From Nitratireductor aquimarinus (GTDB taxonomy: Bacteria; Pseudomonadota; Alphaproteobacteria; Rhizobiales; Rhizobiaceae), in NCBI RefSeq assembly GCF_046773475.1, contig NZ_CP177240.1, positions 372,001-436,000 of the forward strand: DNA of 64,000 bases, read 5' to 3'. This document shows positions 24,899 through 33,146 of the stretch, piece after piece. The notes below the pieces were generated by a model. It had not been told where the DNA came from, ran no database searches, and saw only the letters and a list, made by a program, of their open reading frames with translations. Numbering within the stretch: position 1 is the first letter of the stretch; every line of letters begins with the position of its first letter. The position numbers and the translations under genes are program-made.

Positions 24899-26070
24899 GA
24901 CGGATTGTCGGACAGGCTCACGGCGTAGCCCGGCAGATAGTCTACGGGCAGGAAGCGGCGGTGATATTCCGCAAATGTCTCGTCCGGGTCCAGATCGGCA
25001 AAGAGCTCGGGATGGAACCATTTCGCCATCTGCTGCACGGCCACGAAATCATAGGGGCTGTTGTAGAACTGGTGCCAGATGCCGTGGAAATTCTGCTTTT
25101 CCTGCGCCTCGGTGCCGGCATAGGCGTTGCGCGTCGTGTACCAGTCCAGCTTTTCGCGCGCGTTTTCGGTGTCTTCGCCCGGACCGACCGGTATCCAGCG
25201 CCCGCCGGGAACATAGGCTTCCCAGTCCGCGCTGGTAACGACCACATGATCCGGGTTGGAGACGATCACCTGTTCCGGGTTGAGCTGGCCGAAGGTGGCG
25301 GGCAGGAAATCGCTGCCGATATTGTGGCCGCCGGCGAGCTCGGCATATTTGCCAAAATTCTCCGGCCCGAATGTGAGGCAGCATTCCTCCGAATAGCCGC
25401 CGATGCGCTCAATGAACACGTTCGGTCGTTCAGGCCTCTGCGCGGCGATGACATCGGTCACCTCGGCCATTGCCTTGCGCCGAAAGGCGACGATTTCCTC
25501 CGCCCTGTCCTCGCGGCCCATGATCTTGCCGAGAAGGCGGATTGTCGGATCGGTGTTTTCGAGCGGCATGTGCCGGAAGTCCACATAGAGAACCGGAATA
25601 TCGAGCGCGGCGAGCTTCTCGACATATTCGGCGTCCTCATTGGCGCGCATGGCCTCGAGGTTGAGCAGAACCACATCGGGCTTCTGGATGATGGCCGACT
25701 CGATATCGATCAGACTGTCTTCCTGCCCCTTGAACGTGGTGAGGTCCGCAAGCTCGGGAAACGCCATCAGATACTGCGCATAGGTGGCAGGGTCCGCCTC
25801 AATCAAGTCGTTGCGCCAGGCGACGATGCGCGAAAGCGGGTTTTCCGGGGCGAGCGATGCAATGAGGTAAAGCTGTCTGCCCTCGCCCAGCAAGATCCGC
25901 TGAACGGGCGCCTGAACGGTGACCTCGCGGCCTGCAATATCGGTCACGACAAGCGGTGCCTGCGCCTGAGCCGCCGGCTTGTCATTGGCAAGAGCCAACC
26001 CTGATGGCACGGTCAGGGTCAGCAGAACTGCCATGGCGATGGAGCCAAGCAGGGTTCGTCTTTCAGTCAT
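24895..26070 (-). CDS. Periplasmic iron-siderophore-binding protein
   Basis: A 391-residue ABC binding protein of the peripla_BP_2 family (COG0614-like). It has a signal peptide (residues 1-29, ending LALA) and the two lobes: VVTDIAGREVTVQAPVQRIL at the start, SAIIQKPDVVLLNLEAM and FGQLNPEQVIVSNPDHVVVT later. It is longer than FepB/FhuD, about 300 residues, because of a C-terminal region (EKQNFHGIWHQFYNSPYDFV) found in a subset that binds iron complexes of small chelators. An ECC dipeptide lies mid-protein. The start overlaps the MFS stop by 8 bases. In the operon it should bind the metallophore exported by the MFS protein. Confidence 0.88.
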   Translation of the reverse strand: MTERRTLLGSIAMAVLLTLTVPSGLALANDKPAAQAQAPLVVTDIAGREVTVQAPVQRILLGEGRQLYLIASLAPENPLSRIVAWRNDLIEADPATYAQYLMAFPELADLTTFKGQEDSLIDIESAIIQKPDVVLLNLEAMRANEDAEYVEKLAALDIPVLYVDFRHMPLENTDPTIRLLGKIMGREDRAEEIVAFRRKAMAEVTDVIAAQRPERPNVFIERIGGYSEECCLTFGPENFGKYAELAGGHNIGSDFLPATFGQLNPEQVIVSNPDHVVVTSADWEAYVPGGRWIPVGPGEDTENAREKLDWYTTRNAYAGTEAQEKQNFHGIWHQFYNSPYDFVAVQQMAKWFHPELFADLDPDETFAEYHRRFLPVDYLPGYAVSLSDNPS

Positions 26071-27283
26071 TTGAAATCTCCTGTTTGTTTGAGTGTCGCT
26101 CCCTCAGCCATGTGCCGAGCGCAATGCAGGTGGAGAGGGCGTAGAGGGATGAGACGAGTGGGAACGCGGCTTCCAGTCCCAGGAGCCGCGTTGCGATGAC
26201 GCCGGCGGTGATGCCGATCACGGATGCGCCCTGCTGCCAGCTTTGCGCGAGGCCAAGCGCCCGCCCCTGCCGGTCGCCCGGCGTGGCTGCCGAGACAAGC
26301 GAGAGCAGAACGGGCGTGGTGCCGCCCAGAAGCACACCCCAGAGGAAATAGAGCATGGTGAATGTCGCAACGGAGCTGGTGGCCCCAGCGAGATGCGTGA
26401 CGAGCAGGCACGCAGTCGAGATCAGCACGCTCCAGCCCAGCACAAAGGCGTTGGGCCGCTCTTCGAGGAACCGCGCCCACAGCGGCGCGGCAAGCACGAA
26501 ACCGAGAGCGAGCAGGCCGTAGCTGAAGCCGGCAACCCAGTGGGCCGCGCCGAAAACCTGCGTCATGTAGAGCGCGAACGGAACCTGAAGCACCATGCGG
26601 CTGGCAATGAGCGTGCCCATCAAAACAAAGAGCGCGGTGACAGGCGCCTCGGCCGGCCGCGCCTGCACCCTGCACGCGCCCACGGCGGGCGCTTCGCCCT
26701 GCGGTGTCGGCAGGCTTAGCCAGGCGACAAGGGCGCAGAGGGCGCAGACCGCGCCGGCGGTGAGGTTGATCACGGCAAAGGGGTAGGCATCGAGGATCAG
26801 TCCGCCCAGAAACGCGCCGCCAAGCGAGCCCACATTGGTGGCCACCTGGAGCCAGGCGAACAGGCTTGTGCGGTCCCTGCCCCCGGTGACCTGAACCCCA
26901 TAGGCCTGCGCCGGGGCGATATAGCCCGCGCATCCCCCCTGCAGAAAGCGCAGGGCCATGATGGTCCACACATCGGTTGCGAAGGCCACCAGCAATTGCG
27001 TGACGGCCAGCCCCGCAAGCGCGCGCACCATCATCAACCGGTTGCCGTAGCGGTCACCCATCCACCCCCAGAAAGCGCTGGTCAGCGACATGCCGAGCAT
27101 GGGAAGCACGTAGACGCCGATGCCGGCAAGGGCGAAGGCGTTTTCAGAAGCGCTCAGCGCCTCGATGTGCAGCGGCCAGAACGGCCCGCTCATCTCCATC
27201 GCGCCCATGGAAACGAATTGCAGCGCAAAGAGCAGAACAAAGACCGGCCCGAAGCCGCGAATGACCGTTGCCGTGAGCGTCAT
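26063..27283 (-). CDS. MFS transporter, probable metallophore exporter
   Basis: A 406-residue major facilitator with twelve predicted helices. The segment GWMGDRYGNRLMM between helices 2 and 3 is the MFS signature (G-x3-D-x2-GR pattern). It is of the type that exports NIS siderophores, as SfaA and SbnD do in staphylococci, and stands between the synthetase gene and the binding-protein gene in one operon. The start codon overlaps the synthetase stop (ATGA). Export of the product is inferred from this context; other small compounds cannot be excluded from sequence alone. Confidence 0.85.
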   Translation of the reverse strand: MTLTATVIRGFGPVFVLLFALQFVSMGAMEMSGPFWPLHIEALSASENAFALAGIGVYVLPMLGMSLTSAFWGWMGDRYGNRLMMVRALAGLAVTQLLVAFATDVWTIMALRFLQGGCAGYIAPAQAYGVQVTGGRDRTSLFAWLQVATNVGSLGGAFLGGLILDAYPFAVINLTAGAVCALCALVAWLSLPTPQGEAPAVGACRVQARPAEAPVTALFVLMGTLIASRMVLQVPFALYMTQVFGAAHWVAGFSYGLLALGFVLAAPLWARFLEERPNAFVLGWSVLISTACLLVTHLAGATSSVATFTMLYFLWGVLLGGTTPVLLSLVSAATPGDRQGRALGLAQSWQQGASVIGITAGVIATRLLGLEAAFPLVSSLYALSTCIALGTWLRERHSNKQEISND

Positions 27284-29169
27284 TGCGCCTCCGCCAGCGG
27301 GTTGGGCAGCGTGTGCTCGGCGCGGTAGTCGCGGTATCGCTCCAGATGCATGCGCAGAACGGAGCGCGTCGGCCAGGGCTCTTCAAGGAACGCCGCACGC
27401 TCCCGCTGCCAGAAGGCGTCGCTCAGCATGCGCGGGCGCAGCGCGTCGAAAACGCTTTCCGCTTCTTCTCTGAGAATGCGCCACAGGCCTGTGTCGCGGA
27501 GCTCATAGTGATCGGTGAGGGTGAGCGCGATCTCGTGCAGATGGCAGACGAAGCAGGCATCGATGAGGAAGGACCGCACCGGGCCGATATCCTCGTCGAA
27601 CGTGGTGGGTAGAATGCCCTCCCGCACAAAGGGTTTCAGCCGGAAGCCACGTTCCTCGAAAAGCGGTGCGAAGCTGCGGCCATCGCCGAAATCGCGGATC
27701 AGCAGTTTTCGTGGCCTGCCCGCCGCATCGAACAGGATGGTGCTGTTCTGCTGATGCGCCTCGAAGGCAATGCCATAGAGCAGATACATGGTGAGCACGG
27801 GCTCGATGATGGTGCGTGCATAGGAGCGGAAGAAGGCTTCCACCGCCGCATCGCCCTCGCCGCCCTCGTCTCCCCGGGCGATCAGCTCGCAGATGAGAGG
27901 CCGGCCATCGAGCGGGCTTTCGGCAAGAAGGGCGGCAACGGCGACCGCGATCTGACCGTCGGCAAGCTTCAGCACATCGGTGTTGCGATAGACAACCGAG
28001 AGAAAGCGGCCGGGATGCTCATCGCCCGTTTCGGGATCGCGGAGGATCGCGCCCAGCTCCTCGGTGAAAATGTCGAGCCTGTCGGTTAGCGCCTCCCCTT
28101 CGCGCATCAGGATATCGCGGATCATCGTGCTGAGGCGCGGCCCCATATGGATGGACTTGGCCTGCAGGGTGCGCTGCTCGCTGGTCATCCAGATCGCGAC
28201 CGGCAATTTGATGAAGGGGCGCGGGGTTTGCGTCTCCGGCAGCATGGTGCGGAACGACATGGAAGGCAGCGTCACCAAGTCGGGGCCTTCCGGGTCGAGC
28301 ACGCCACGGGCGATCTCGTCTGCAAATTCGTGGCGCACGAAATGCGTCAGATGCCAGGCATGGATCGGCAGCGGTATCCACTCCGTTACCACCTGGCCGC
28401 ACGCCTCCAACCGGTGCGACCAGTCCCGCCAGCAATCGGGGAAATTCTGCGCGAACCAGTCGGAATAATCGGCCACATGAGGCATTCTCTCGACATGGGC
28501 CCAGTCCCTGCGCAGCGCGGCAATACGCACCGGCACCCGCGCGCCGAACTCGGGCGAGAACGCTTCCACGTCTTCTGCCGAGAGGCCCGGGCGCGCCTTC
28601 CACGTTGGATAGAAGGGGTGCCCTTCAAGCGCGCCCCATTGATCGAGGAACATCGCCGCCAGATGGGGCGGCAGGGTCTCCTGCAGATAGGCAAGGAGGC
28701 CGGGGGCCTTCCCATCATCGATCCGGCGTCGCAGCCCCGCGCTCCAATCCGCGCGGTAGCGACGCGCCAGAATGTCGTTTGCCATGCTGTTTTCGATGTC
28801 GCGCAGGAGATGTGTGATGCCATTGGCCGCGGGCGACATGGCAAGGCTCGGGGCAATCGCCCGCACCAGCGTGACGGGGTGCTCGATGCGGGCGCGAACG
28901 CCTGCCGCATCGACAAGCTCCATCGGTCCGAAATTGCGCAGTGTGCCGGCGGGCGCACGACGCAGATCAGCGAAATGGAGAACCCGGCGCGATGGCCAGA
29001 GCGGAAGTTCCGCCTCATTTCTGTCCCCGGCCCATTGCAGGGCCGCCGGATCGAGCAGGCCTTCGGCGAACAGGCAGCGGATGAGCCTTCGCAGTGCGTT
29101 CTGCACTGCGTTTTCCCGCAAAGGCGCTTCATCGAGACTGGCGGCGGTGTAAAGGCGAATGTCATCCAT
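27280..29169 (-). CDS. IucA/IucC-family NIS siderophore synthetase
   Basis: A protein of about 629 residues, the normal length for NIS synthetases, which adenylate a carboxylic acid and join it to an amine or hydroxyl. Conserved motifs are visible: EGHPFYPTWKARPGLS (about residues 182-197), KLPVAIWMTSEQRTL, GRFLSVVYRN, and EAHQQNSTILF near the C-terminal domain. It is the only NIS synthetase of the operon, so a single acyl-amine bond is expected in the product, unlike staphyloferrin B, which uses three. Candidate acids are malate or citrate, which cannot be told from sequence. ATG at 29169 or GTG at 29172 overlaps the opine dehydrogenase stop. Confidence 0.93.
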   Translation of the reverse strand: MDDIRLYTAASLDEAPLRENAVQNALRRLIRCLFAEGLLDPAALQWAGDRNEAELPLWPSRRVLHFADLRRAPAGTLRNFGPMELVDAAGVRARIEHPVTLVRAIAPSLAMSPAANGITHLLRDIENSMANDILARRYRADWSAGLRRRIDDGKAPGLLAYLQETLPPHLAAMFLDQWGALEGHPFYPTWKARPGLSAEDVEAFSPEFGARVPVRIAALRRDWAHVERMPHVADYSDWFAQNFPDCWRDWSHRLEACGQVVTEWIPLPIHAWHLTHFVRHEFADEIARGVLDPEGPDLVTLPSMSFRTMLPETQTPRPFIKLPVAIWMTSEQRTLQAKSIHMGPRLSTMIRDILMREGEALTDRLDIFTEELGAILRDPETGDEHPGRFLSVVYRNTDVLKLADGQIAVAVAALLAESPLDGRPLICELIARGDEGGEGDAAVEAFFRSYARTIIEPVLTMYLLYGIAFEAHQQNSTILFDAAGRPRKLLIRDFGDGRSFAPLFEERGFRLKPFVREGILPTTFDEDIGPVRSFLIDACFVCHLHEIALTLTDHYELRDTGLWRILREEAESVFDALRPRMLSDAFWQRERAAFLEEPWPTRSVLRMHLERYRDYRAEHTLPNPLAEAQ

Positions 29170-30308
29170 CACGCAGCCTCCGGCCAGTTGCGGGGCACAT
29201 AGGCCGGCGCGGCATCGGCCAACCCGCCGTGATAATCACAGGCCCAGCGATAGGTTTTCGCGATGTTGGGAACCGCCACGCCGAGCCGTTTCGCCATCTC
29301 CACCAGCAGGGCCTGCCCGAAACCGATGTCCTCGTGGAAGGCGCGGCTTTCGCGGTCGATCACCAGCCCCTGCCCCTGCGGATCAGGCGTCATGGGGGCT
29401 TTGATACCGGCATAGGCGCGGTTCGTGCGCAGGAGCGAATAGAGGCTTCGGGCATCCCCGATCTGGTCGCCATAGGCTTCGATCAATTCCTGCCGGAGCG
29501 GCTTGACGCTGCTGAGATCGATGCCGAGCTTCGCCTCTGCCGCATGGCGGATCGCCTGATTTTCCGCATCACACGCCTCAAGGAGATCCGCGCCCTTTTG
29601 CGGGCAATCGCTCCACCAGCAGACGGGTGCGTCGAACGCTCTGCCCTGCCATGGCCCGTCCGGGCCGATCAGGCCATAGAGCACGGCGGGGTGCATGAGT
29701 GCATTGCCGGGGGTGAGCGTGATTTCCAGATAGTCGCGCAGCATCGTCACCGGGGCCGCAAACAGCGTGGCAAGCATGCCAGCCAGTTCCGCACCGTGGG
29801 CGTCATCCTCGCGGCGGTGAAGCGCTGCATAAAGCTGCGCCTTTGCGCCGCCCATGCGCACGCGCTTTCCGGGCGTCAGGTCGAACGCCGTGTGGGGCAC
29901 ATCCTTCATGCCCCAGATCACGACATTGTCGTGTCCAGCCAGAATCTCGGCGGCCAGCCAGTCGAACCCGCAAAAGCCGGGGATCGCGCCGAGAAAGACG
30001 CGCCTCTCCTGCGGGAGGTGTGGCGCAAGCTGTTCAAGAAGCCCGGCGCGCGCCTGTGCGGGCTGGGTCACCACGACGAGATCCGTCTGCGAGAGCGCCC
30101 GTTCGGCATCCACGCCCACATAGTCTGGCCGCGCCGAGAGCACACCGCCGTCAGCGGTGTGCGCCTCCCACTGGCTCTCGCCAGAGGCCCAAAGTTCAGC
30201 CAGTTCGGCGTTCCGGGTGAAGACGGAAACGCTGACATTCGGCTGCTGCCTGAAAAGCACTGCGTTGAGATGTCCGGTGCGGCCCGCGCCGCAGATCGTG
30301 ACCTTCAT
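29169..30308 (-). CDS. Opine/nopaline dehydrogenase-family enzyme in the metallophore operon
   Basis: A 379-residue NAD(P)-dependent enzyme of the octopine/nopaline dehydrogenase family. The Rossmann motif is GAGRTG at residues 7-12, and the catalytic-site motif NALMHP at 202-207, with H206 as the likely proton carrier. Known members reductively join an amino group to a 2-keto acid to form a secondary amine; metallophore-making relatives include CntM of staphylopine biosynthesis. The start (ATG at 30308) overlaps the sbnA-like stop as ATGA, linking both steps. It stands where staphyloferrin B clusters carry SbnB, an enzyme of another family, so here it either makes an opine bond with pyruvate or another keto acid, or cleaves one. 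Substrate is inferred. Confidence 0.88.
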   Translation of the reverse strand: MKVTICGAGRTGHLNAVLFRQQPNVSVSVFTRNAELAELWASGESQWEAHTADGGVLSARPDYVGVDAERALSQTDLVVVTQPAQARAGLLEQLAPHLPQERRVFLGAIPGFCGFDWLAAEILAGHDNVVIWGMKDVPHTAFDLTPGKRVRMGGAKAQLYAALHRREDDAHGAELAGMLATLFAAPVTMLRDYLEITLTPGNALMHPAVLYGLIGPDGPWQGRAFDAPVCWWSDCPQKGADLLEACDAENQAIRHAAEAKLGIDLSSVKPLRQELIEAYGDQIGDARSLYSLLRTNRAYAGIKAPMTPDPQGQGLVIDRESRAFHEDIGFGQALLVEMAKRLGVAVPNIAKTYRWACDYHGGLADAAPAYVPRNWPEAA

Positions 30309-31315
30309 GCCGCGCACGCCATGCCGGAGAGCCAGAACTCGAGCTGCTCGCCAATCGCGGGGTCGAGCAGGTTGCGTTTGTGCATCCAGTCATCATCGAA
30401 GATGGAGCCCAGATATTTCTCGCCGCCATCGGCCACCACGGTAACAACCGTGCCCGAAAGATGGCCGGACGCGATGAATTCCAGCGCCTTGTAGATGGTT
30501 CCGCCCGTGGAGCCCCCGACCAGAAGACCATGATGGCGGGCGACATGGCGCGCGGTTTCAAACGCCTGCGTGTCGGTAACCTGCACGCCTTCATCGATGC
30601 AGGTGTAATCGAGCACTTTGCCCACTTCGTCGCCGGCCGGTGTTCCCGTGCCAGACTGATAATAGGCATGCCCCGGCTTGCCGAAAACGATGGAGCCCGC
30701 CGGCTCCACCGCGATCGTGCGAATCCGCGGATTGTGCCGCTTCAGACGCCGGGCGATGCCGGTCATGGAGCCGCCGGTACCGACACAGCCCACAAAGGCG
30801 TCGATCCCTCTGGGAAACTGAACGAGCAATTCATCGACAAAGCCGGCATAGCCATCCGGGTTCGCCGGGTTGTCGGACTGGTTCATGAAGAGCGCGCCGG
30901 GTAGCTGCGCACCGAGCTGTGCGGCAAGCCGCTGCCGCTCCACCACCGCAACCTCGTCTTCGCGAAAATCGCCTTCGACAAAGCGGATCTCCGCGCCGAG
31001 CGCCCGCATGGTGCGGATCTTGTCGGGTGCGGCGTGGTGGTCAACCACGGCGATAAAGCGCAGACCGAACTCCTGTGCGGCAAGCGCCAGGCCTATGCCG
31101 GTATTGCCGGAAGAGGATTCAACAATCGTCCCGCCGGGGGAAAGCCTTCCGTCTTCAAGTGCGGCAATGACCATGCTGCGCGCCATGCGGTCTTTCATCG
31201 AACCGCCTGGATTGTTCTTCTCGATTTTGAGTGCCAGCGTAGCGTCGCTATTCGGCACAGGGATCGTCATGACCGGCGTATAACCGATCAACTGGCCAAT
31301 GGTGCTGCAAAGCAT
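30305..31315 (-). CDS. SbnA-like PLP-dependent beta-replacement synthase
   Basis: A 336-residue fold-type II PLP enzyme of the cysteine synthase group. K41 in NNPGGSMKDR is the Schiff-base lysine; GCVGTGGSMTG and VGGSTGG form the phosphate and substrate sites. The NNPGGSMKDR form matches SbnA of staphyloferrin B better than ordinary CysK. SbnA uses O-phosphoserine and glutamate to make an N-linked diaminopropionate. A SerK/SbnI-like gene is present upstream as a possible source of O-phosphoserine. Its first 68 bases overlap the 3' end of the decarboxylase gene; the ATG at 31315 is chosen because the family fold starts there. Confidence 0.88.
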   Translation of the reverse strand: MLCSTIGQLIGYTPVMTIPVPNSDATLALKIEKNNPGGSMKDRMARSMVIAALEDGRLSPGGTIVESSSGNTGIGLALAAQEFGLRFIAVVDHHAAPDKIRTMRALGAEIRFVEGDFREDEVAVVERQRLAAQLGAQLPGALFMNQSDNPANPDGYAGFVDELLVQFPRGIDAFVGCVGTGGSMTGIARRLKRHNPRIRTIAVEPAGSIVFGKPGHAYYQSGTGTPAGDEVGKVLDYTCIDEGVQVTDTQAFETARHVARHHGLLVGGSTGGTIYKALEFIASGHLSGTVVTVVADGGEKYLGSIFDDDWMHKRNLLDPAIGEQLEFWLSGMACAA

Positions 31316-32690
31316 GTGCGCCTCTCGTCAGTGTGTCAGGAACAAGAGCTGGCTGCCCATTTGAGTCCTGAACCACGCAAAGGCGGCCCGGCATCGGGTG
31401 GCGATGAAATTCGTTTTCGAGGAGGTCCATCTGGTAGCCGCCGGTGTTGGCGCAGACCAGAATGTCTCCGGCGCGTGGAGCAACCGGAAAGGTGAGCCAA
31501 CGGTTGCACAGCACGTCTTCATCCAGGCAGCTGTGGCCTGCGATGTAGGCACGAACGGGCCTGAGTAAGCGTGCGGAGCGACCCGTCGGCAAAAGGACCG
31601 GATCGACCAGAAATTCGGACGAAAACCAAGTCTCGCAGGCGCTGAAACTGCTGCCTTCGACAAAGATCACATGGTCTCCGGCCGTGAGCGCCTTGACCCG
31701 CAGTATCCGAAAGAGCGTCAGCGCCGTCTGATCGGCGAGTGCACGCCCCGGCTCCAGCCCGAGCGTCAGCGCTTCGCGCTTCAGATAGTCCGCAACGCTG
31801 AGGCCATCGCCCATGGGAGCGTCGAGCAAATGGCGCAGCCAGTCGGCGGCGGAAAGCGCGCCCCCATAGGGATAGAACGCGGATGGCACTCTTCCGGTTC
31901 GATAATCGTCAGGCCTCTGCGCCTGCAAATGCACGCGATAGGCGTGCGGATCGACATATTGCGCCGGCAATCCGCCGCCAATGTCGATCATGCGCGGGGC
32001 GAACCCCATGGCGCGGGCTTCAGCGATCAGCGGAGCGGCTTCACGCAATGCTTCTGCGCGCTCTTCCCAGGCATAACCACTTATATGAAAGTGCAGCCCA
32101 TCGAAGCGCAGTCTCTTTTCGGCGGCAATGCGCGCAAGGCAGGCGCGCAGGCGCGGTGCGGGCATGCCGAAACGGCTCTTTTCATGACCGGCAGGCTGCA
32201 GGCGCAAAAGCACCGGCTGCACGCACTCCCGGTCTGGAAGGCGGGCGATCAGATCATCGAGTTCTTCCGGTGAATCGACCGAAATCAGGGCCTGACAATC
32301 GATCAGGGCTTCGTGAAACGCCCGGGATTTTGCCGGTCCCGTTGCCACGAGCTTTCCCCCATCGGCTCCGAGATGCAGGGCGTCCTGAAGCTCATAGAGG
32401 CTCGACACGTCAATCCCGGCACCGGCTTTCAATGCCGTGGCCATGAGGCCCGGTGATTTGTTGACCTTGGCGCCATAATAGACCGCATGGGCGACGCGAC
32501 ACTGCGCGAAAACCGCCTCCATCGCGGCAAGGTTCTTCGCCAGCTGTCCGGGCCAGATCAGGTTGAGCGGGGAGCCGTGCCGGTCGATCCACTCCATTAG
32601 AAGCGTGCTTTCTTCGGCCAGAACTCTTGCGATTTCCGGGCTTAAGACGGGGGAGAGCCCGGCATTGGGCTTGTGGCCATGAAACGTCAC
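31248..32690 (-). CDS. PLP-dependent fold-type III decarboxylase (SbnH / DapDC-like)
   Basis: A 480-residue enzyme of the alanine racemase-like fold group that includes diaminopimelate and ornithine-type decarboxylases and SbnH. PLP lysine K75 is in YYGAKVNKSP; LHFHISG, the GGGLPAQY phosphate loop and the active-site AGHSCLDEDVL near the C terminus are present. In staphyloferrin B, SbnH decarboxylates a diaminopropionate unit to ethylenediamine; the same job is likely here. GTG at 32690 overlaps the ParB-like gene stop as GTGA and is the only well-supported start. The end runs 68 bases into the sbnA-like gene. Confidence 0.87.
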   Translation of the reverse strand: MTFHGHKPNAGLSPVLSPEIARVLAEESTLLMEWIDRHGSPLNLIWPGQLAKNLAAMEAVFAQCRVAHAVYYGAKVNKSPGLMATALKAGAGIDVSSLYELQDALHLGADGGKLVATGPAKSRAFHEALIDCQALISVDSPEELDDLIARLPDRECVQPVLLRLQPAGHEKSRFGMPAPRLRACLARIAAEKRLRFDGLHFHISGYAWEERAEALREAAPLIAEARAMGFAPRMIDIGGGLPAQYVDPHAYRVHLQAQRPDDYRTGRVPSAFYPYGGALSAADWLRHLLDAPMGDGLSVADYLKREALTLGLEPGRALADQTALTLFRILRVKALTAGDHVIFVEGSSFSACETWFSSEFLVDPVLLPTGRSARLLRPVRAYIAGHSCLDEDVLCNRWLTFPVAPRAGDILVCANTGGYQMDLLENEFHRHPMPGRLCVVQDSNGQPALVPDTLTRGAHALQHHWPVDRLYAGHDDPCAE

Positions 32691-33118
32691 GGGCGCGCCT
32701 CGGGCGCTGACCTGAAGAAACGCGGCGCGATGCCCGGGTGACGCAAATGGCCAAGCGGCAGCGCGCAGTCGGGCAGTTCCTCTACGAATACATGCCGCGT
32801 GGTCTTGCTCTGGAATTTGCGGCCGCTGCGCGCCATCGCGAAGATGCGCGCTGGCGTTATCGTCATGCCCGGCCGCCTGCTCTCCACCTTCACGTCGCAA
32901 TAGTCGCGCAACACAACCGGAACGACGGCAAGACGCAGGCGCTGGGCGACGGCGAGACGATGATGGCCATCCATCACGAACAGGGCGTTCCTCTCGACCG
33001 CGATGGGCACGGTCCAGAAGCCATGGCGCAAAATAGCGTCCTGAAGCCCGGCAACCCGGTCGGGGTCGACGTCTTCGGTCGGTATCAGGCTTTCTGGCGA
33101 AAGGAGACGATACTGCAT
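32687..33118 (-). CDS. SerK/SbnI-like ParB-domain protein, probable free serine kinase
   Basis: A 143-residue protein of the ParB/sulfiredoxin fold. The motif DGHHR (residues 50-54) and the upstream glutamate E15 in the IPTEDVD segment match the active site of free serine kinases such as SerK and staphylococcal SbnI, which make O-phosphoserine for SbnA. The chain is about 100 residues shorter than SbnI (254), so it would be a minimal version and its activity needs proof. ATG at 33118 is the first gene of the nine-gene operon; an in-frame start at 33199 lies inside the promoter region. A plasmid-partition role is unlikely because no ParA is near. Confidence 0.78.
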   Translation of the reverse strand: MQYRLLSPESLIPTEDVDPDRVAGLQDAILRHGFWTVPIAVERNALFVMDGHHRLAVAQRLRLAVVPVVLRDYCDVKVESRRPGMTITPARIFAMARSGRKFQSKTTRHVFVEELPDCALPLGHLRHPGIAPRFFRSAPEARP

Positions 33119-33146
33119 CACGAGTGATCCGCTGTTTTCGTTCCCA

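Noticed and set aside
32687..33118. Plasmid or chromosome partition protein ParB
   Set aside because: No ParA, no parS-like sites and no CTP-binding long ParB; the protein has DGHHR and lies at the head of a siderophore operon.
23085..33118. Staphyloferrin B cluster
   Set aside because: SbnA-, SbnH- and SbnI-like proteins are present, but SbnB, SbnG and two of the three NIS synthetases are missing and an opine dehydrogenase is present instead.
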